A stretch of DNA of 39,454 bases. Source: Flavobacteriaceae bacterium. GTDB taxonomy: Bacteria; Bacteroidota; Bacteroidia; Flavobacteriales; Flavobacteriaceae. Below are positions 1 through 8,972 of this stretch, in pieces. Location: positions 1 through 39,454 of the forward strand of contig JAHEHF010000023.1 of assembly GCA_024644745.1 (NCBI GenBank), in the 5' to 3' direction. The translations under genes and the position numbers were made by a program. The notes under the pieces are model-generated. The model did not search any database. It was given only the letters and a program-made list of their open reading frames with translations, and was not told the DNA's origin. Position 1 is the stretch's first letter, and each line of letters starts with the position of its first letter.

Positions 1-12
1 TCGTAAAGATGA

Positions 13-1293
13 TTATTCCAGGATCTCTTCATTATTGACTATTGATATCATACAAGGGAAAGACAACTCAGGATCACCCTTGCTATTCATGCTTTGATAG
101 ATATTCAATATTGACCTCGTCAATATCTTCTTTCCAATGACATTACCTTGATATTTGATCGTTACAGGGCGGTCCAAATTCAGCATGTCATCATTCATCC
201 ATAATTGTATCGTGTCACCTGAGTTTTCAATGATATTGATCTCATTGAGGTTTGTGTTGTACTCCGCGACAATTTTATCCCCATCTTTAATCTTGTTTTC
301 AGGTGATCCCAACCAGTAAAAACTTTTGTGATGCCTGTTATCCTGTTTCCAAACCACTTTTTGAGGAATGGGATTACGCTGGTAACCTTTCATCCATGCC
401 AGAGCAACTGCATCTTTAAGTTCCATCCAATGACCCATTCCTTCATGAATCTCGACATCGTGTATATAGCCCTGAGGATCCTTGAGCTGCAAATTATCAA
501 GTTCTTCTCCCCATTGTGCGGCTACCTTATTTCTGTCATAAGGATCGTCCAATTCCCCAACATGGATAGCAAAAGGAGTATTTCTTAAACCTAATGGAGA
601 TGCGTCATTCGGATGTCCGGCCATCATAGAGGCAGCTGCCCATCGATCGGCCATTCTTGGCGCCAGTTGATATACGCCATCACCCCCGGCCGAATACCCC
701 AGAAGGTAAACTTTATCAGGATTTACATTTAGTTTAATGACCGCCAATTGAATGATGATATTCATAAAATCATCTATATGTTCCTGATGCCATAAATCCC
801 AGGCATTGGTAGGAGCTCTTGGTGAAAGATACACCCCCTCAAGGCCACCCATAACAGCATCGTATAAATGTTTTTGATTGTTATATTGTTGGTCATTCAT
901 TTCAGCGGTCGTTCCTCCGCCTCCGTGCAGGGAAATAAACAAGCTTCTTCCGTCTGAAGGCTGATCCCCAAAAATATTATAGTAAAAAGGCATCATATAA
1001 CCATCAAAACTCAATGAGCCATTGTCCCACTGCGTTTCAAAATCATTTATCATTCTTACTTGTTTGTCGGCATACAGAAGGTCCGTTGCCAGCTCCACCT
1101 GGCTTTTTGTCAGCGCTTGTTTGGCAAATTCCAGGCTTTCTAATGACTCTCTTTTGTCAACTTCCTTGGCCAGCCACTGGTCCAAATTCTTACTGAACAC
1201 CTCTTTCGTTTTTTCATTAGACTCACTACATCCATACAAAAAGAGCAAAAAGCAAAGATTTATGATTACCGTAATGTTTTTCAAAATTTTCAT
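13..1293 (-). CDS. Exported alpha/beta-hydrolase (esterase-like) lipoprotein
   Basis: A 426-residue protein with a lipoprotein signal ending at Cys22 (LYGC lipobox), so it is probably anchored in the outer or inner membrane. After a helical stretch (about 30-90) comes an alpha/beta-hydrolase core: an oxyanion-type HGGGG at 123-127, a nucleophile elbow GYSAGG with Ser201, a candidate acid at Asp249 or Asp250 (GELDDP), and a candidate catalytic His288 (GMGHWM). The order Ser-Asp-His matches the polyhydroxybutyrate-depolymerase/feruloyl-esterase-like group. Residues 310-426 look beta-rich and may be an accessory domain. It lies 84 bp downstream of the sulfatase on the same strand, so a role in removing ester groups from a glycan is plausible. 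The substrate cannot be read from the sequence. The ATG start gives a well-formed signal peptide. Confidence 0.8.
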   Translation of the reverse strand: MKILKNITVIINLCFLLFLYGCSESNEKTKEVFSKNLDQWLAKEVDKRESLESLEFAKQALTKSQVELATDLLYADKQVRMINDFETQWDNGSLSFDGYMMPFYYNIFGDQPSDGRSLFISLHGGGGTTAEMNDQQYNNQKHLYDAVMGGLEGVYLSPRAPTNAWDLWHQEHIDDFMNIIIQLAVIKLNVNPDKVYLLGYSAGGDGVYQLAPRMADRWAAASMMAGHPNDASPLGLRNTPFAIHVGELDDPYDRNKVAAQWGEELDNLQLKDPQGYIHDVEIHEGMGHWMELKDAVALAWMKGYQRNPIPQKVVWKQDNRHHKSFYWLGSPENKIKDGDKIVAEYNTNLNEINIIENSGDTIQLWMNDDMLNLDRPVTIKYQGNVIGKKILTRSILNIYQSMNSKGDPELSFPCMISIVNNEEILE

Positions 1294-1377
1294 TCTTATA
1301 TTATTTGTTTTTGTTAGGTATTGTTAGAATAGCCATGGCTTATTTGCCTGTCTATTTTATAAATTGTTATTGTTGCA

Positions 1378-2709
1378 TTATAATGCTTCATCAAACGTTT
1401 CCAGCATATAGGTCATTTTCTTAACAATATCGGGAAATTGTTTTGCCACATTATTTTTTTCTGAGCTATCAAGTTCAAGATCGTAAAGTGAGACTTGAAA
1501 AATCCCTTCAGTTTTTTCATCCCATCCCAAAGATTTTTTTAGATGTAATTTCCATTTCCCAAACCTCATCGCTTCCAAATTACCATTTCTTGCAAAGTAA
1601 TAGAAAGGACGTTCTGGTAATTTTACAGTTTCGGGAGATAATAAAAACGAATGAATGTCTGTCCCGTCCAGTATTAAATCCCCGGGAATCTTTGAAGATG
1701 AGATATGTGCAAATGTAGGAAACAAATCCAGGGTACTCACAATTTCATCACTTATAATACCTTTAGGTATTTGACCCGGCCATGTAATAATTCCCGGAAC
1801 ACGCTGACCGCCTTCCCATGTTTGAGCTTTCTTCCCCCTGAGCGGTTTTGCTGAGCCAACCTCGGGGCCATTATCAGAAGTGAAAATAAAAATGGTATTT
1901 TCATAAATACCTTCTTCCTTCAATACACTTAATATTTCACCGGCACTCCAATCCAATTCCATGATCACGTCACCATAAAGTCCTTTTTCACTTTTGCCCT
2001 TAAATGCAGGTGAAACATGAAGCGGGGTATGAGGCATATTATGTGCCAGGTAGATAAAAAATGGTTTCTCTCCCCGATTCCTTATCTGACGAATGGCTTC
2101 TTCTGTATATTTTTTTGTCAAAAATTTCTGATCGGGCCCGCTTTCTATCAATTCTGTATTTCGGTACAGAGGAAGTGGTGGCGACTGAAAATCAATTCCT
2201 TGATAATAGTAATTATCCATATCATTAGAATAAGGAACACCGTAAAATTTCTCAAAACCATGATTGTTTGGCATAAATTCCTCTTGATGACCCAAATGCC
2301 ATTTCCCGATGCATGAGGTGCTGTAACCCGCTTCCCTGAGCATTTCTGCCATGGTATATTCTTCTGAAGGGAGGCCTTTGTTTGAAAACGGGAATAGTAC
2401 AGCCTCATGAAGATCATATCTTTTCGGGTAACGGCCGGTTAAAAGCCCTGCTCTGGAGGGAGTACAGACCGTGGCAGGAACATAAAAATTGGTAAACTTT
2501 ATGCCTTCAGAGGCCAGCTGGTCCAGATGTGGAGTTTCGATACCCTCCGCACCATAGGTGCCGACATCTGCATAACCCTGATCGTCAGTGAAAAAAATAA
2601 TGATATTTGGTGCAGATGGGGTGTTGTCTCTTTCGTTCTTGCATGATGAAATCCCAATAATTACAAACAGGAGTAATGTAAATTTATATAGTTTCATCTT
2701 GATTTTCAT
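1378..2709 (-). CDS. S1-family sulfatase lipoprotein
   Basis: A 443-residue type I sulfatase, the formylglycine-dependent family that hydrolyses sulfate esters. A lipoprotein signal ends at Cys23. The metal-binding Asp pair sits in the FFTDDQGYAD segment (Asp42-Asp43), and the activation motif CTPSR with Cys82 would be oxidised to formylglycine by an anaerobic or aerobic maturase that is not in this window. Further conserved stretches are GKWHLGH and the later metal site TSDNGPE. The length is usual for bacterial arylsulfatase-like exo-enzymes. It probably acts at the cell surface or in the periplasm on a sulfated sugar such as an algal polysaccharide or a glycosaminoglycan, but the subfamily and substrate cannot be assigned by eye. 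A second ATG at codon 5 also leaves an intact signal peptide. Confidence 0.9.
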   Translation of the reverse strand: MKIKMKLYKFTLLLFVIIGISSCKNERDNTPSAPNIIIFFTDDQGYADVGTYGAEGIETPHLDQLASEGIKFTNFYVPATVCTPSRAGLLTGRYPKRYDLHEAVLFPFSNKGLPSEEYTMAEMLREAGYSTSCIGKWHLGHQEEFMPNNHGFEKFYGVPYSNDMDNYYYQGIDFQSPPLPLYRNTELIESGPDQKFLTKKYTEEAIRQIRNRGEKPFFIYLAHNMPHTPLHVSPAFKGKSEKGLYGDVIMELDWSAGEILSVLKEEGIYENTIFIFTSDNGPEVGSAKPLRGKKAQTWEGGQRVPGIITWPGQIPKGIISDEIVSTLDLFPTFAHISSSKIPGDLILDGTDIHSFLLSPETVKLPERPFYYFARNGNLEAMRFGKWKLHLKKSLGWDEKTEGIFQVSLYDLELDSSEKNNVAKQFPDIVKKMTYMLETFDEAL

Positions 2710-2793
2710 TTCCTTTACGGTATTTAAAATTCAATTTAAGAGTCTGTTAAAGCTTGCCCGATCATATTTACATTAAAATATGTTTCAGCTTGC

Positions 2794-3258
2794 TTAAATT
2801 TTCCATTTTATTTTTACAGCAGCTATTTTTTCATTTTGCAGTCTCGTTTCCGACATTATTTCAAAGCCGTTCTTAACATAAAAATTCAAGGGAGACTTAT
2901 ATCGTTCTCCATTGCGCTTTTTATACTTGTTATGATCTATTACCCATGCGTTCAATTCAGTTTCTTTTTCTTTAGCTAAGTTCAAAATTTTCCGTCCCCA
3001 TCCTTTTCCCTGACATTCAGAGTTTAAGATTAGTGCAAACCATTTCTCATCGTCTCTGTAAAAATCAAAATACCAGCCTTTGATTTTTTGATTTTCGTCA
3101 AGCATAATCACATGTGATGGGTTATCCAGGCTTCTTAAATACTGTTCAAATTCAAATAAGGTCTTATAATTGAGATTTTCGGGATATTCATTGTTCCACA
3201 AATCACAGATTTCCTGTTTTTGTAATCTATACAGTTTCGATGTTTTAACGAATTCCAA
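2794..3258 (-). CDS. GNAT-family N-acetyltransferase
   Basis: A 154-residue protein with a GNAT fold pattern. The acetyl-CoA-binding motif A is LNSECQGKGWGRKIL (Q-x-G-x-G near residues 94-99), followed by the motif B segment where a Tyr in NFYVKNGF matches the usual general-acid position. Such enzymes move an acetyl group from acetyl-CoA to an amine, and the substrate here is unknown. The only start that keeps the N-terminal strand is a TTG at 3258. An in-frame stop lies four codons upstream and the next internal ATG is near residue 53, so either TTG is the true start or the gene has lost its original start. It is flanked by glycan-degradation genes without an obvious functional link. Confidence 0.75.
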   Translation of the reverse strand: MEFVKTSKLYRLQKQEICDLWNNEYPENLNYKTLFEFEQYLRSLDNPSHVIMLDENQKIKGWYFDFYRDDEKWFALILNSECQGKGWGRKILNLAKEKETELNAWVIDHNKYKKRNGERYKSPLNFYVKNGFEIMSETRLQNEKIAAVKIKWKI

Positions 3259-3323
3259 TAGGTTGTCTTAAAAAGTCAAAAAAGTTCTTTTCAATGCCTT
3301 TTTTTAATTGACATGTATGCTGC

Positions 3324-3725
3324 TTATTTCCAATGCCGTACTTCTTCCTTGCTGAATATCGTTTTTCTAAACTCTTCCGGTTTCTTTTCATTTAACAATT
3401 CCAACGTTCCTTTCTCTTTAATCAAAGCCCTGAAATGGTCTTCTCTCAAGTCATATTGTTCTTTGTCGGCGTATGTTGTCACAAGCATCAATTGAAATGG
3501 TGCTTCCTCAGTGAAAGGTGTTTCCATGACTTGAAAGGAATCGATATAATCATTTTCCATGGCCATACTTCTGAGTACCTTCCAGTTATTCTGATAGTAA
3601 TAATCAGCTTCTGCCTTGTTGCCATTTAATATCTGCACAAAATCAATAGTGCTAATTCTTTCATCATGCTGTCCGTAAATGATAGAATTAAAACTTAAAA
3701 CAATTAATAATAAAATGGTTCGCAT
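3324..3725 (-). CDS. Small secreted protein of unknown function
   Basis: About 133 residues from the preferred ATG at 3725. An earlier in-frame ATG at 3755 would add ten basic residues before the signal. The N-terminus (MRTILLLIVLSFNSIIYGQ) is a Sec signal peptide with likely cleavage after the Gly-Gln region. The mature part alternates predicted strands and helices, including a YYYQNNWKVLR helix and an FQLMLVTTY strand, which recalls the dimeric alpha+beta barrel (ferredoxin-like) superfamily. I do not recognise the family with certainty. It stands between the GNAT gene and the GH3 gene on the same strand. No catalytic motif is visible. Confidence 0.6.
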   Translation of the reverse strand: MRTILLLIVLSFNSIIYGQHDERISTIDFVQILNGNKAEADYYYQNNWKVLRSMAMENDYIDSFQVMETPFTEEAPFQLMLVTTYADKEQYDLREDHFRALIKEKGTLELLNEKKPEEFRKTIFSKEEVRHWK

Positions 3726-3781
3726 CATGAGTCTCTTTTTTTTATCATTACACATAACTGTTTATGCCATGTCTGCGATAC

Positions 3782-3804
3782 GGAAAAATCGGTATGATTT
3801 TTCC
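3782..3804. repeat. 9-bp perfect hairpin between GH3 and the small secreted protein gene
   Basis: GGAAAAATC (3782-3790), a 5-base loop, then GATTTTTCC (3796-3804). It lies about 140 bp past the GH3 stop on the minus strand and about 55 bp upstream of the small secreted protein. No T-run follows the stem on the minus strand, so it is a weak terminator candidate. It could shape the leader of the downstream gene. Confidence 0.35.
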
Positions 3805-3946
3805 ATACAGCCCACAGATTTAGTAAATATACACGGATTTCCTTTCGGAAAGCCTGCAACCAGGTAAAATAGCCTTTGTTAAGGCAGAAACTTTTGCAAA
3901 GTATTTCCTGATGTCATTGCCCAATGTGATCCAAAAACAATACGCT

Positions 3947-6520
3947 TTATCTCACTTCCAGGGTCGCTTTATTTTCAGTTGAGGAATCCGCTCCAACAAA
4001 TATTTCAAAAAATCCCTTTTCAACAAAAGGCCGCCCGTTATCGTCAAAAACAGACAGGTCATGCTGACTCAATTCAAATTCAACTTCTGCAGATTTCCCT
4101 TTGGCCAAATAGATTTTTTTAAAATGTCTCAAAGATTTAATGGGTCTGACCACTGAAGCCTCCATGTCTTTTACATAAAGCTGCACCACTGTTTCCCCTG
4201 CCATATCACCTGCGTTAGTCACTTTCACCTTCACCTTCACCTTTTCTCCCTTGGCAACAGAATTACTGCTCAATTCAGGTTTTGCAAAAGAAAATTTGGT
4301 GTAACTGAGTCCATAGCCAAAAGGGTACAAGACCTCTCCGCTAAAATATCGATAGGTTCTTCCTTTCATGTGATAATCTTCAAAAGGGGGCAGGTCTTCA
4401 ACCGATTTGTAAAAGGTCACGGGCAATTTACCTGAGGGGTTGTAATCTCCAAAAAGGATATCGGCAACAGCAGCTCCTCCGGCCTGGCCGGGATACCATA
4501 TGTGCAGCAAAGCCGGCAGATGTTCCTTTTCCCAGTTTAAGGCCATCGCACTCCCCGAGGCCATTATACCTACAACTGGTTTCCCGGTGGCATGCAGGTC
4601 TTTTAACAAATTCAGCTGGGCCTCTGGCAGTTTCATATGGGTTCTGTCTCCTTTGTTAAACCCATCAATCACCACAGGCATTTCTTCTCCTTCCACCCTT
4701 GCCGATATACCCCCCACATAAATGATCATATCGCTTTGTTTCACCTGCTTCATCATCTCATCCTTTCCTTTCAATGCCTCCTGATTCCAAAGCAGCTGAA
4801 TGGCGGACTCCCACGGATTAGTGCAACTGTATTCCAGTACTAATTTATATTTCTTACCTTTTTCAAGAGTAAATTCACCTGATTCTATTTTTACTGCGTT
4901 CCCTCCTGATCCGGCCATAACCTCCTGGCCATCAAGAAACAATTTGTAAGACCCTCCCTTTTCAAGTATGCCCAATAAAATGTTCCCCTCAAAATCTGCC
5001 TGAAGCACCCCTGAATATCTTATGGAGAATTTTCCGGGCGTAAGTGTGCCATGAGGTACCGCTCCTCCCCAGTCATAATCAATAAAATCCTTTTCTTCTG
5101 TCACAAGGGGTTCCCCTGTTAAGTTGGCGTTATCAAAATATTCAACCTTCAGGCGGCCCTTAAAACTATCCGGGTTGATGATGTCGAAAATCATATTTTC
5201 ATCTGTCAGGTTGGTCCCTTTGAAGTAACTAACTTCTGTTTTTTCAGACACCGATTTCTCAATACCTTCTAAAATCGTTGAACTAAAAGTGGGCGTTCCA
5301 AAATAATTCCCCAGAGAATACTGTCTGTCATTGGCATTTGGCCCAATAACCATTATTTTTTTAATAGATTTTGAAATCGGAAGGGTGTGGTTCTCGTTCT
5401 TTAACAATACGAGAGATTCTCGGGCCGTTTTCAGGGCGAGCTTTTGATGCGCCTCTGATTCAAGCGATTCCCCTGATATCTTAGCAAAAGGAACCTTATT
5501 CGGTGGGTTTAAAAGACCCAGTTTCATCCTGGCTAAAAACAACCTTTTTATGGCCAGATCAATTTCCTTTTCTTCGATCAACCCTTTTTTTACAGCCTCG
5601 GTCAAATGCGAATAAGTATTGCCACAATTCAAATCACAACCTGATTTTACGGCCAAAGCGGCGGCTTCCTCAGCTGTGGGAACAATTTTGTGGTACATAT
5701 ATATATCTGCTACGGCACCACAATCAGAAACCACATAACCCTCAAACCCCCATTGCTTTCTGAGGATCTCATCCAGCAACAAAGGGCTCGCCGTAGCTGA
5801 GGCCCCCAAATAACGATTATACGCTGACATTACCGAAAAGGCCTTTCCTTCAACAACCGTGGCCCTAAAGGCCGGTAAATAGGTCTCCCATAGGTCTCTT
5901 TTATCGGTATAGGCATCAAAATAGTGTCTGTTGAATTCAGGGCCACTGTGCACCGCGAAATGCTTGGGTGTGGCAATCACCTTGAAATAATCAGGATCTT
6001 TTCCTTGCAAACCTGTTACAAAGGCGACTCCCAGTTTAGAGGTCAGCAGAGGATCCTCTCCATAGGTTTCCTGCCCCCGACCCCATCTTGGGTCTCTGAA
6101 AATATTAATATTAGGCGTCCACATGGTCAGTCCCTGATAGCGGTTTCGCTGCCCCAGACTCACACTATGGTTAAATTTTGCCCTGGCCTCGGTGCTGATG
6201 GCATCAGCAACTTCATGGATCAGATCAGTATTCCAGGTGGCAGCCATACCTATGGCCTGTGGAAAGGAGGTTGCATTTCCTGCGCGTGCCACCCCGTGCA
6301 AACATTCATTCCACCAATTGTATTGCGGAATCCCCAAACGATCAATGGCAGGAGCTACATCCTGCATCTGACTTACTTTTTCTTCAAGTGTTAATCTTTT
6401 GATAAGATCATTAACCCTTTCATTAGGGTCTAGTTTGTCGTCCATAAAAGGGTATTTCATTTCCTGTCCATTTAAAAAAATGGGTAAAAAAATGATTAAA
6501 ACAAGCTGGGTATATTTCAT
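3947..6520 (-). CDS. Glycoside hydrolase family 3 exo-enzyme with PA14 insert
   Basis: About 857 residues from the ATG at 6520, which begins a clean signal peptide (MKYTQLVLIIFLPIFLNGQ). A start eight codons earlier would overlap the GH92 stop and spoil the signal. It has the full GH3 plan: an N-terminal TIM-like barrel, where the KHFAVHSGP segment binds substrate and VVSDCGAV carries the nucleophile Asp (about 266); an alpha/beta sandwich domain interrupted by a PA14-like beta domain (about 450-590, beginning KGRLKVEYFD); and a C-terminal fibronectin-III-like domain (about 760-850). The SDCGA form of the motif is typical of the beta-xylosidase/beta-glucosidase branch related to plant and fungal enzymes. 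It releases a terminal sugar from an oligosaccharide in the periplasm or at the surface. The gap to GH92 is 14 bp, so they are almost certainly cotranscribed. Exact sugar specificity is not decided. Confidence 0.92.
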   Translation of the reverse strand: MKYTQLVLIIFLPIFLNGQEMKYPFMDDKLDPNERVNDLIKRLTLEEKVSQMQDVAPAIDRLGIPQYNWWNECLHGVARAGNATSFPQAIGMAATWNTDLIHEVADAISTEARAKFNHSVSLGQRNRYQGLTMWTPNINIFRDPRWGRGQETYGEDPLLTSKLGVAFVTGLQGKDPDYFKVIATPKHFAVHSGPEFNRHYFDAYTDKRDLWETYLPAFRATVVEGKAFSVMSAYNRYLGASATASPLLLDEILRKQWGFEGYVVSDCGAVADIYMYHKIVPTAEEAAALAVKSGCDLNCGNTYSHLTEAVKKGLIEEKEIDLAIKRLFLARMKLGLLNPPNKVPFAKISGESLESEAHQKLALKTARESLVLLKNENHTLPISKSIKKIMVIGPNANDRQYSLGNYFGTPTFSSTILEGIEKSVSEKTEVSYFKGTNLTDENMIFDIINPDSFKGRLKVEYFDNANLTGEPLVTEEKDFIDYDWGGAVPHGTLTPGKFSIRYSGVLQADFEGNILLGILEKGGSYKLFLDGQEVMAGSGGNAVKIESGEFTLEKGKKYKLVLEYSCTNPWESAIQLLWNQEALKGKDEMMKQVKQSDMIIYVGGISARVEGEEMPVVIDGFNKGDRTHMKLPEAQLNLLKDLHATGKPVVGIMASGSAMALNWEKEHLPALLHIWYPGQAGGAAVADILFGDYNPSGKLPVTFYKSVEDLPPFEDYHMKGRTYRYFSGEVLYPFGYGLSYTKFSFAKPELSSNSVAKGEKVKVKVKVTNAGDMAGETVVQLYVKDMEASVVRPIKSLRHFKKIYLAKGKSAEVEFELSQHDLSVFDDNGRPFVEKGFFEIFVGADSSTENKATLEVR

Positions 6521-6534
6521 TGTATAAAAATTAT

Positions 6535-8826
6535 CTAATTCCATTTTTTATTGGCTTCATCTCCCATAATGATTTTCAATGTTCCTCCATTTTTAATATC
6601 AAAATGAGTGAAAAACAAACGCTCATGCCTAATTCCATTTAGCCAGACCTCTTGAACATATTTATTGGCCTCACTGTTATTTTCAGCAATGATGGTGAAC
6701 ACTTTTCCTGTTTCAAGATTGATGTCGACCTTATCAAACAATGGCCGCCCAATCGTATACACAGGTCTTCCAGGAGTCATTTGATAAAACCCCATGGCAT
6801 TCATAATATACCAGGCAGACATTTGCCCGCAATCTTCATTGCCAATGATCCCTTCAGGATCTGCAGCGTAAAAATCGTTGAGAATCTGATCTATTAGTTC
6901 CGCTGTTTTCCAGGACTTCCCGGCATAAGAATACAGGTACGTAATATGATGGCTCGGCTCATTTCCGTGAGCGTATTGACCAATCAGCCCGGTAATATCA
7001 CCACTTGCATCTTCACCAAGAATTTCGGAAGAAGTGCTAAACAGCGTATCCAGTTTTTGAACAAAAGCGGAATCACTCCCGTACAAATCTTTAAAACCAT
7101 CTATATCGTGTGGAACGAACCAGGTCCATTGCCAGGCATTTCCTTCAACATAATCAGACCTGTCATGACTCGAATATTTTGCATTAAAAGGAGTAACCCA
7201 GGAACCATCTTCATTCTTTCCCCTCATAAAGCCAGTTTCAACGTCAAAATACCGCTTATAATTCAGGGCTCTTTCCTCAAAAACTCGAACAATTGAATCG
7301 TTTCCATTGAGTTTTGCAATTTCTGCAATGCACCAATCATAATAGGCCATTTCAAGACCAAAAGAAACAGATTTAATAATTTTGTCAGCCGGAATATGGC
7401 GGTTTTCATTAACGTATTTATTGTAGAGTGGCATCAGTGATTTTTTCCTCAGGTTATCAGAATTTTCTACCAGCCAAGGTTTATAAGAAGCACTGTTGAT
7501 GGCAGCCTCAAGAGCAAGTTTCTTGTCAATTCCAGGTATTTCTTTGTTCAAGGCATCGGCAATATTGGCCACGGCAGGATAACCCACCATGGTTCCAGTA
7601 TAATTTGCTGCCAGTGGCCACATTGGAAGCAAACCGCCCTCCTTATACTTTTGAAGAAGATTGTTAACCCAGTCTGCAGATTTTTTTTCATCAATAATCG
7701 TCATTAATGGGTGCAAAGCCCTGAAGGTATCCCATAAAGAATAAACCGTATAATTGGTTTCTCCCTCTGATGTGCTATGAATTTCCTGGTCCATTCCCCT
7801 ATACCGACCATCAACGTCCTGAAAAATCATGGGAGCGATCATGCTGTGATAAAGAGCCGTATAGAATATTGTTTGTTTTTCCTTGTCACGGGTTTCGATA
7901 TCAATTTTTTTCAATGCCATCCGCCAGCTATCCTTGGCTTTTTCTTTTACTTCTTCGAAATCCCAGCCAGGTAATTCTTGTTTCATGTTTTTAACAGCTC
8001 CCTCCGGATCAACTGATGATACACTCACCTTTATTTGTAGGGCCTCCTGTTCAGATAACGCATCGAAACCGAAATATGCATATATGTCTTTCCCTTTATA
8101 GATTGCAGAATTATCCGATTCTTTATCATCTGTAAAGACCGATTCAAGAACAAACGGGCTCGAAAATTTAATATAAAAGTAGACCTTGTGATCAAAAGCC
8201 CAGCCACTGGATTGCTTGATTCCTCTGATGGTTTGGTCATTGATTATTTCCAATTCATTATACGTATTGTCATGCCCCCAGGTTCTTTGTAAAATATGGC
8301 CCACATCTAATAATAGTTTTTTACTCTCCTTTGACTCATAATGGTATTGGTGCATTCCTACACGTGTGGTAGCTGTTAATTTTGCTTCCACGGCATAGTT
8401 GTCAAATTTTACGGCATAATAACCTACTTCTGCCTTTTCATTGACTTTTAAAAATTTTGCTACAGGTTTTTCTTTTGGCTCCCCTGTAAAAGGAAGAAGG
8501 AGAATATCTCCAAGATCACCTATCCCTGTTCCGCTTAAATGCGTATGGCTAAAACCATAAATAGTATCATCGCTGTAATGATAACCGCTTGACGCATCCC
8601 ACCCGTTTAGCCTTGTGTCAGGGCTCAACTGAATCATTCCATTGGGCAATACAGGGCCCGGAAAAGTATGGCCATGAAAACCCGTTCCAATAAAAGGATC
8701 AACATAGGTCAAGACATCTATTTCCTCCTCAAGTTTTGTTTCGCCACTAGTACAACCTATCAGTAACCCCAAGAGGAGAATACCTGCTGATAATGTCATT
8801 GTTCTTTTAAATCCCGCTATTTTCAT
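6535..8826 (-). CDS. Glycoside hydrolase family 92 alpha-mannosidase lipoprotein
   Basis: A 763-residue protein with lipobox Cys25 (LLIGC). The family signature is clear from the first domain (YVDPFIGTG, FPGPVLPNGMIQLSPD, YGFSHTHLSGTG) through the barrel (HGNEPSHH at 620-627, GNEDCGQMSAW at 662-672). GH92 enzymes are calcium-dependent, inverting exo-alpha-mannosidases that trim N-glycans or yeast mannan. From memory of characterised members, the Glu in HGNEPSHH (Glu623) is at the catalytic acid position and acidic residues in the GNEDCG region take part in base catalysis. The length is normal. It is followed after 14 bp by the GH3 gene and preceded after 146 bp by the kinase gene. The linkage preference (1,2-, 1,3- or 1,4-) cannot be read from the sequence. 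Confidence 0.95.
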   Translation of the reverse strand: MKIAGFKRTMTLSAGILLLGLLIGCTSGETKLEEEIDVLTYVDPFIGTGFHGHTFPGPVLPNGMIQLSPDTRLNGWDASSGYHYSDDTIYGFSHTHLSGTGIGDLGDILLLPFTGEPKEKPVAKFLKVNEKAEVGYYAVKFDNYAVEAKLTATTRVGMHQYHYESKESKKLLLDVGHILQRTWGHDNTYNELEIINDQTIRGIKQSSGWAFDHKVYFYIKFSSPFVLESVFTDDKESDNSAIYKGKDIYAYFGFDALSEQEALQIKVSVSSVDPEGAVKNMKQELPGWDFEEVKEKAKDSWRMALKKIDIETRDKEKQTIFYTALYHSMIAPMIFQDVDGRYRGMDQEIHSTSEGETNYTVYSLWDTFRALHPLMTIIDEKKSADWVNNLLQKYKEGGLLPMWPLAANYTGTMVGYPAVANIADALNKEIPGIDKKLALEAAINSASYKPWLVENSDNLRKKSLMPLYNKYVNENRHIPADKIIKSVSFGLEMAYYDWCIAEIAKLNGNDSIVRVFEERALNYKRYFDVETGFMRGKNEDGSWVTPFNAKYSSHDRSDYVEGNAWQWTWFVPHDIDGFKDLYGSDSAFVQKLDTLFSTSSEILGEDASGDITGLIGQYAHGNEPSHHITYLYSYAGKSWKTAELIDQILNDFYAADPEGIIGNEDCGQMSAWYIMNAMGFYQMTPGRPVYTIGRPLFDKVDINLETGKVFTIIAENNSEANKYVQEVWLNGIRHERLFFTHFDIKNGGTLKIIMGDEANKKWN

Positions 8827-8972
8827 CTTTGTTTTTTTTTACTCCTCTAAAATCTGCATTTTGAAATGATGATTTGTACAAGGTTATTTCAGTTTGAATG
8901 TTATTTCTCCTTTACTCAAAACAAATTTTAAACCGATATTCTCCAACTATTCTTTTAAAAATCCACCTGCTA

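Noticed and set aside
3782-3804. Hairpin as terminator of the GH92-GH3 operon
   Set aside because: No U-run follows on the minus strand and it is about 140 bp past the stop. Kept only as an unexplained hairpin.
5924-6394. 156-codon plus-strand open frame inside the GH3 gene
   Set aside because: It lies antisense to highly conserved catalytic-domain codons and its translation shows no domain or signal. Treated as a shadow.
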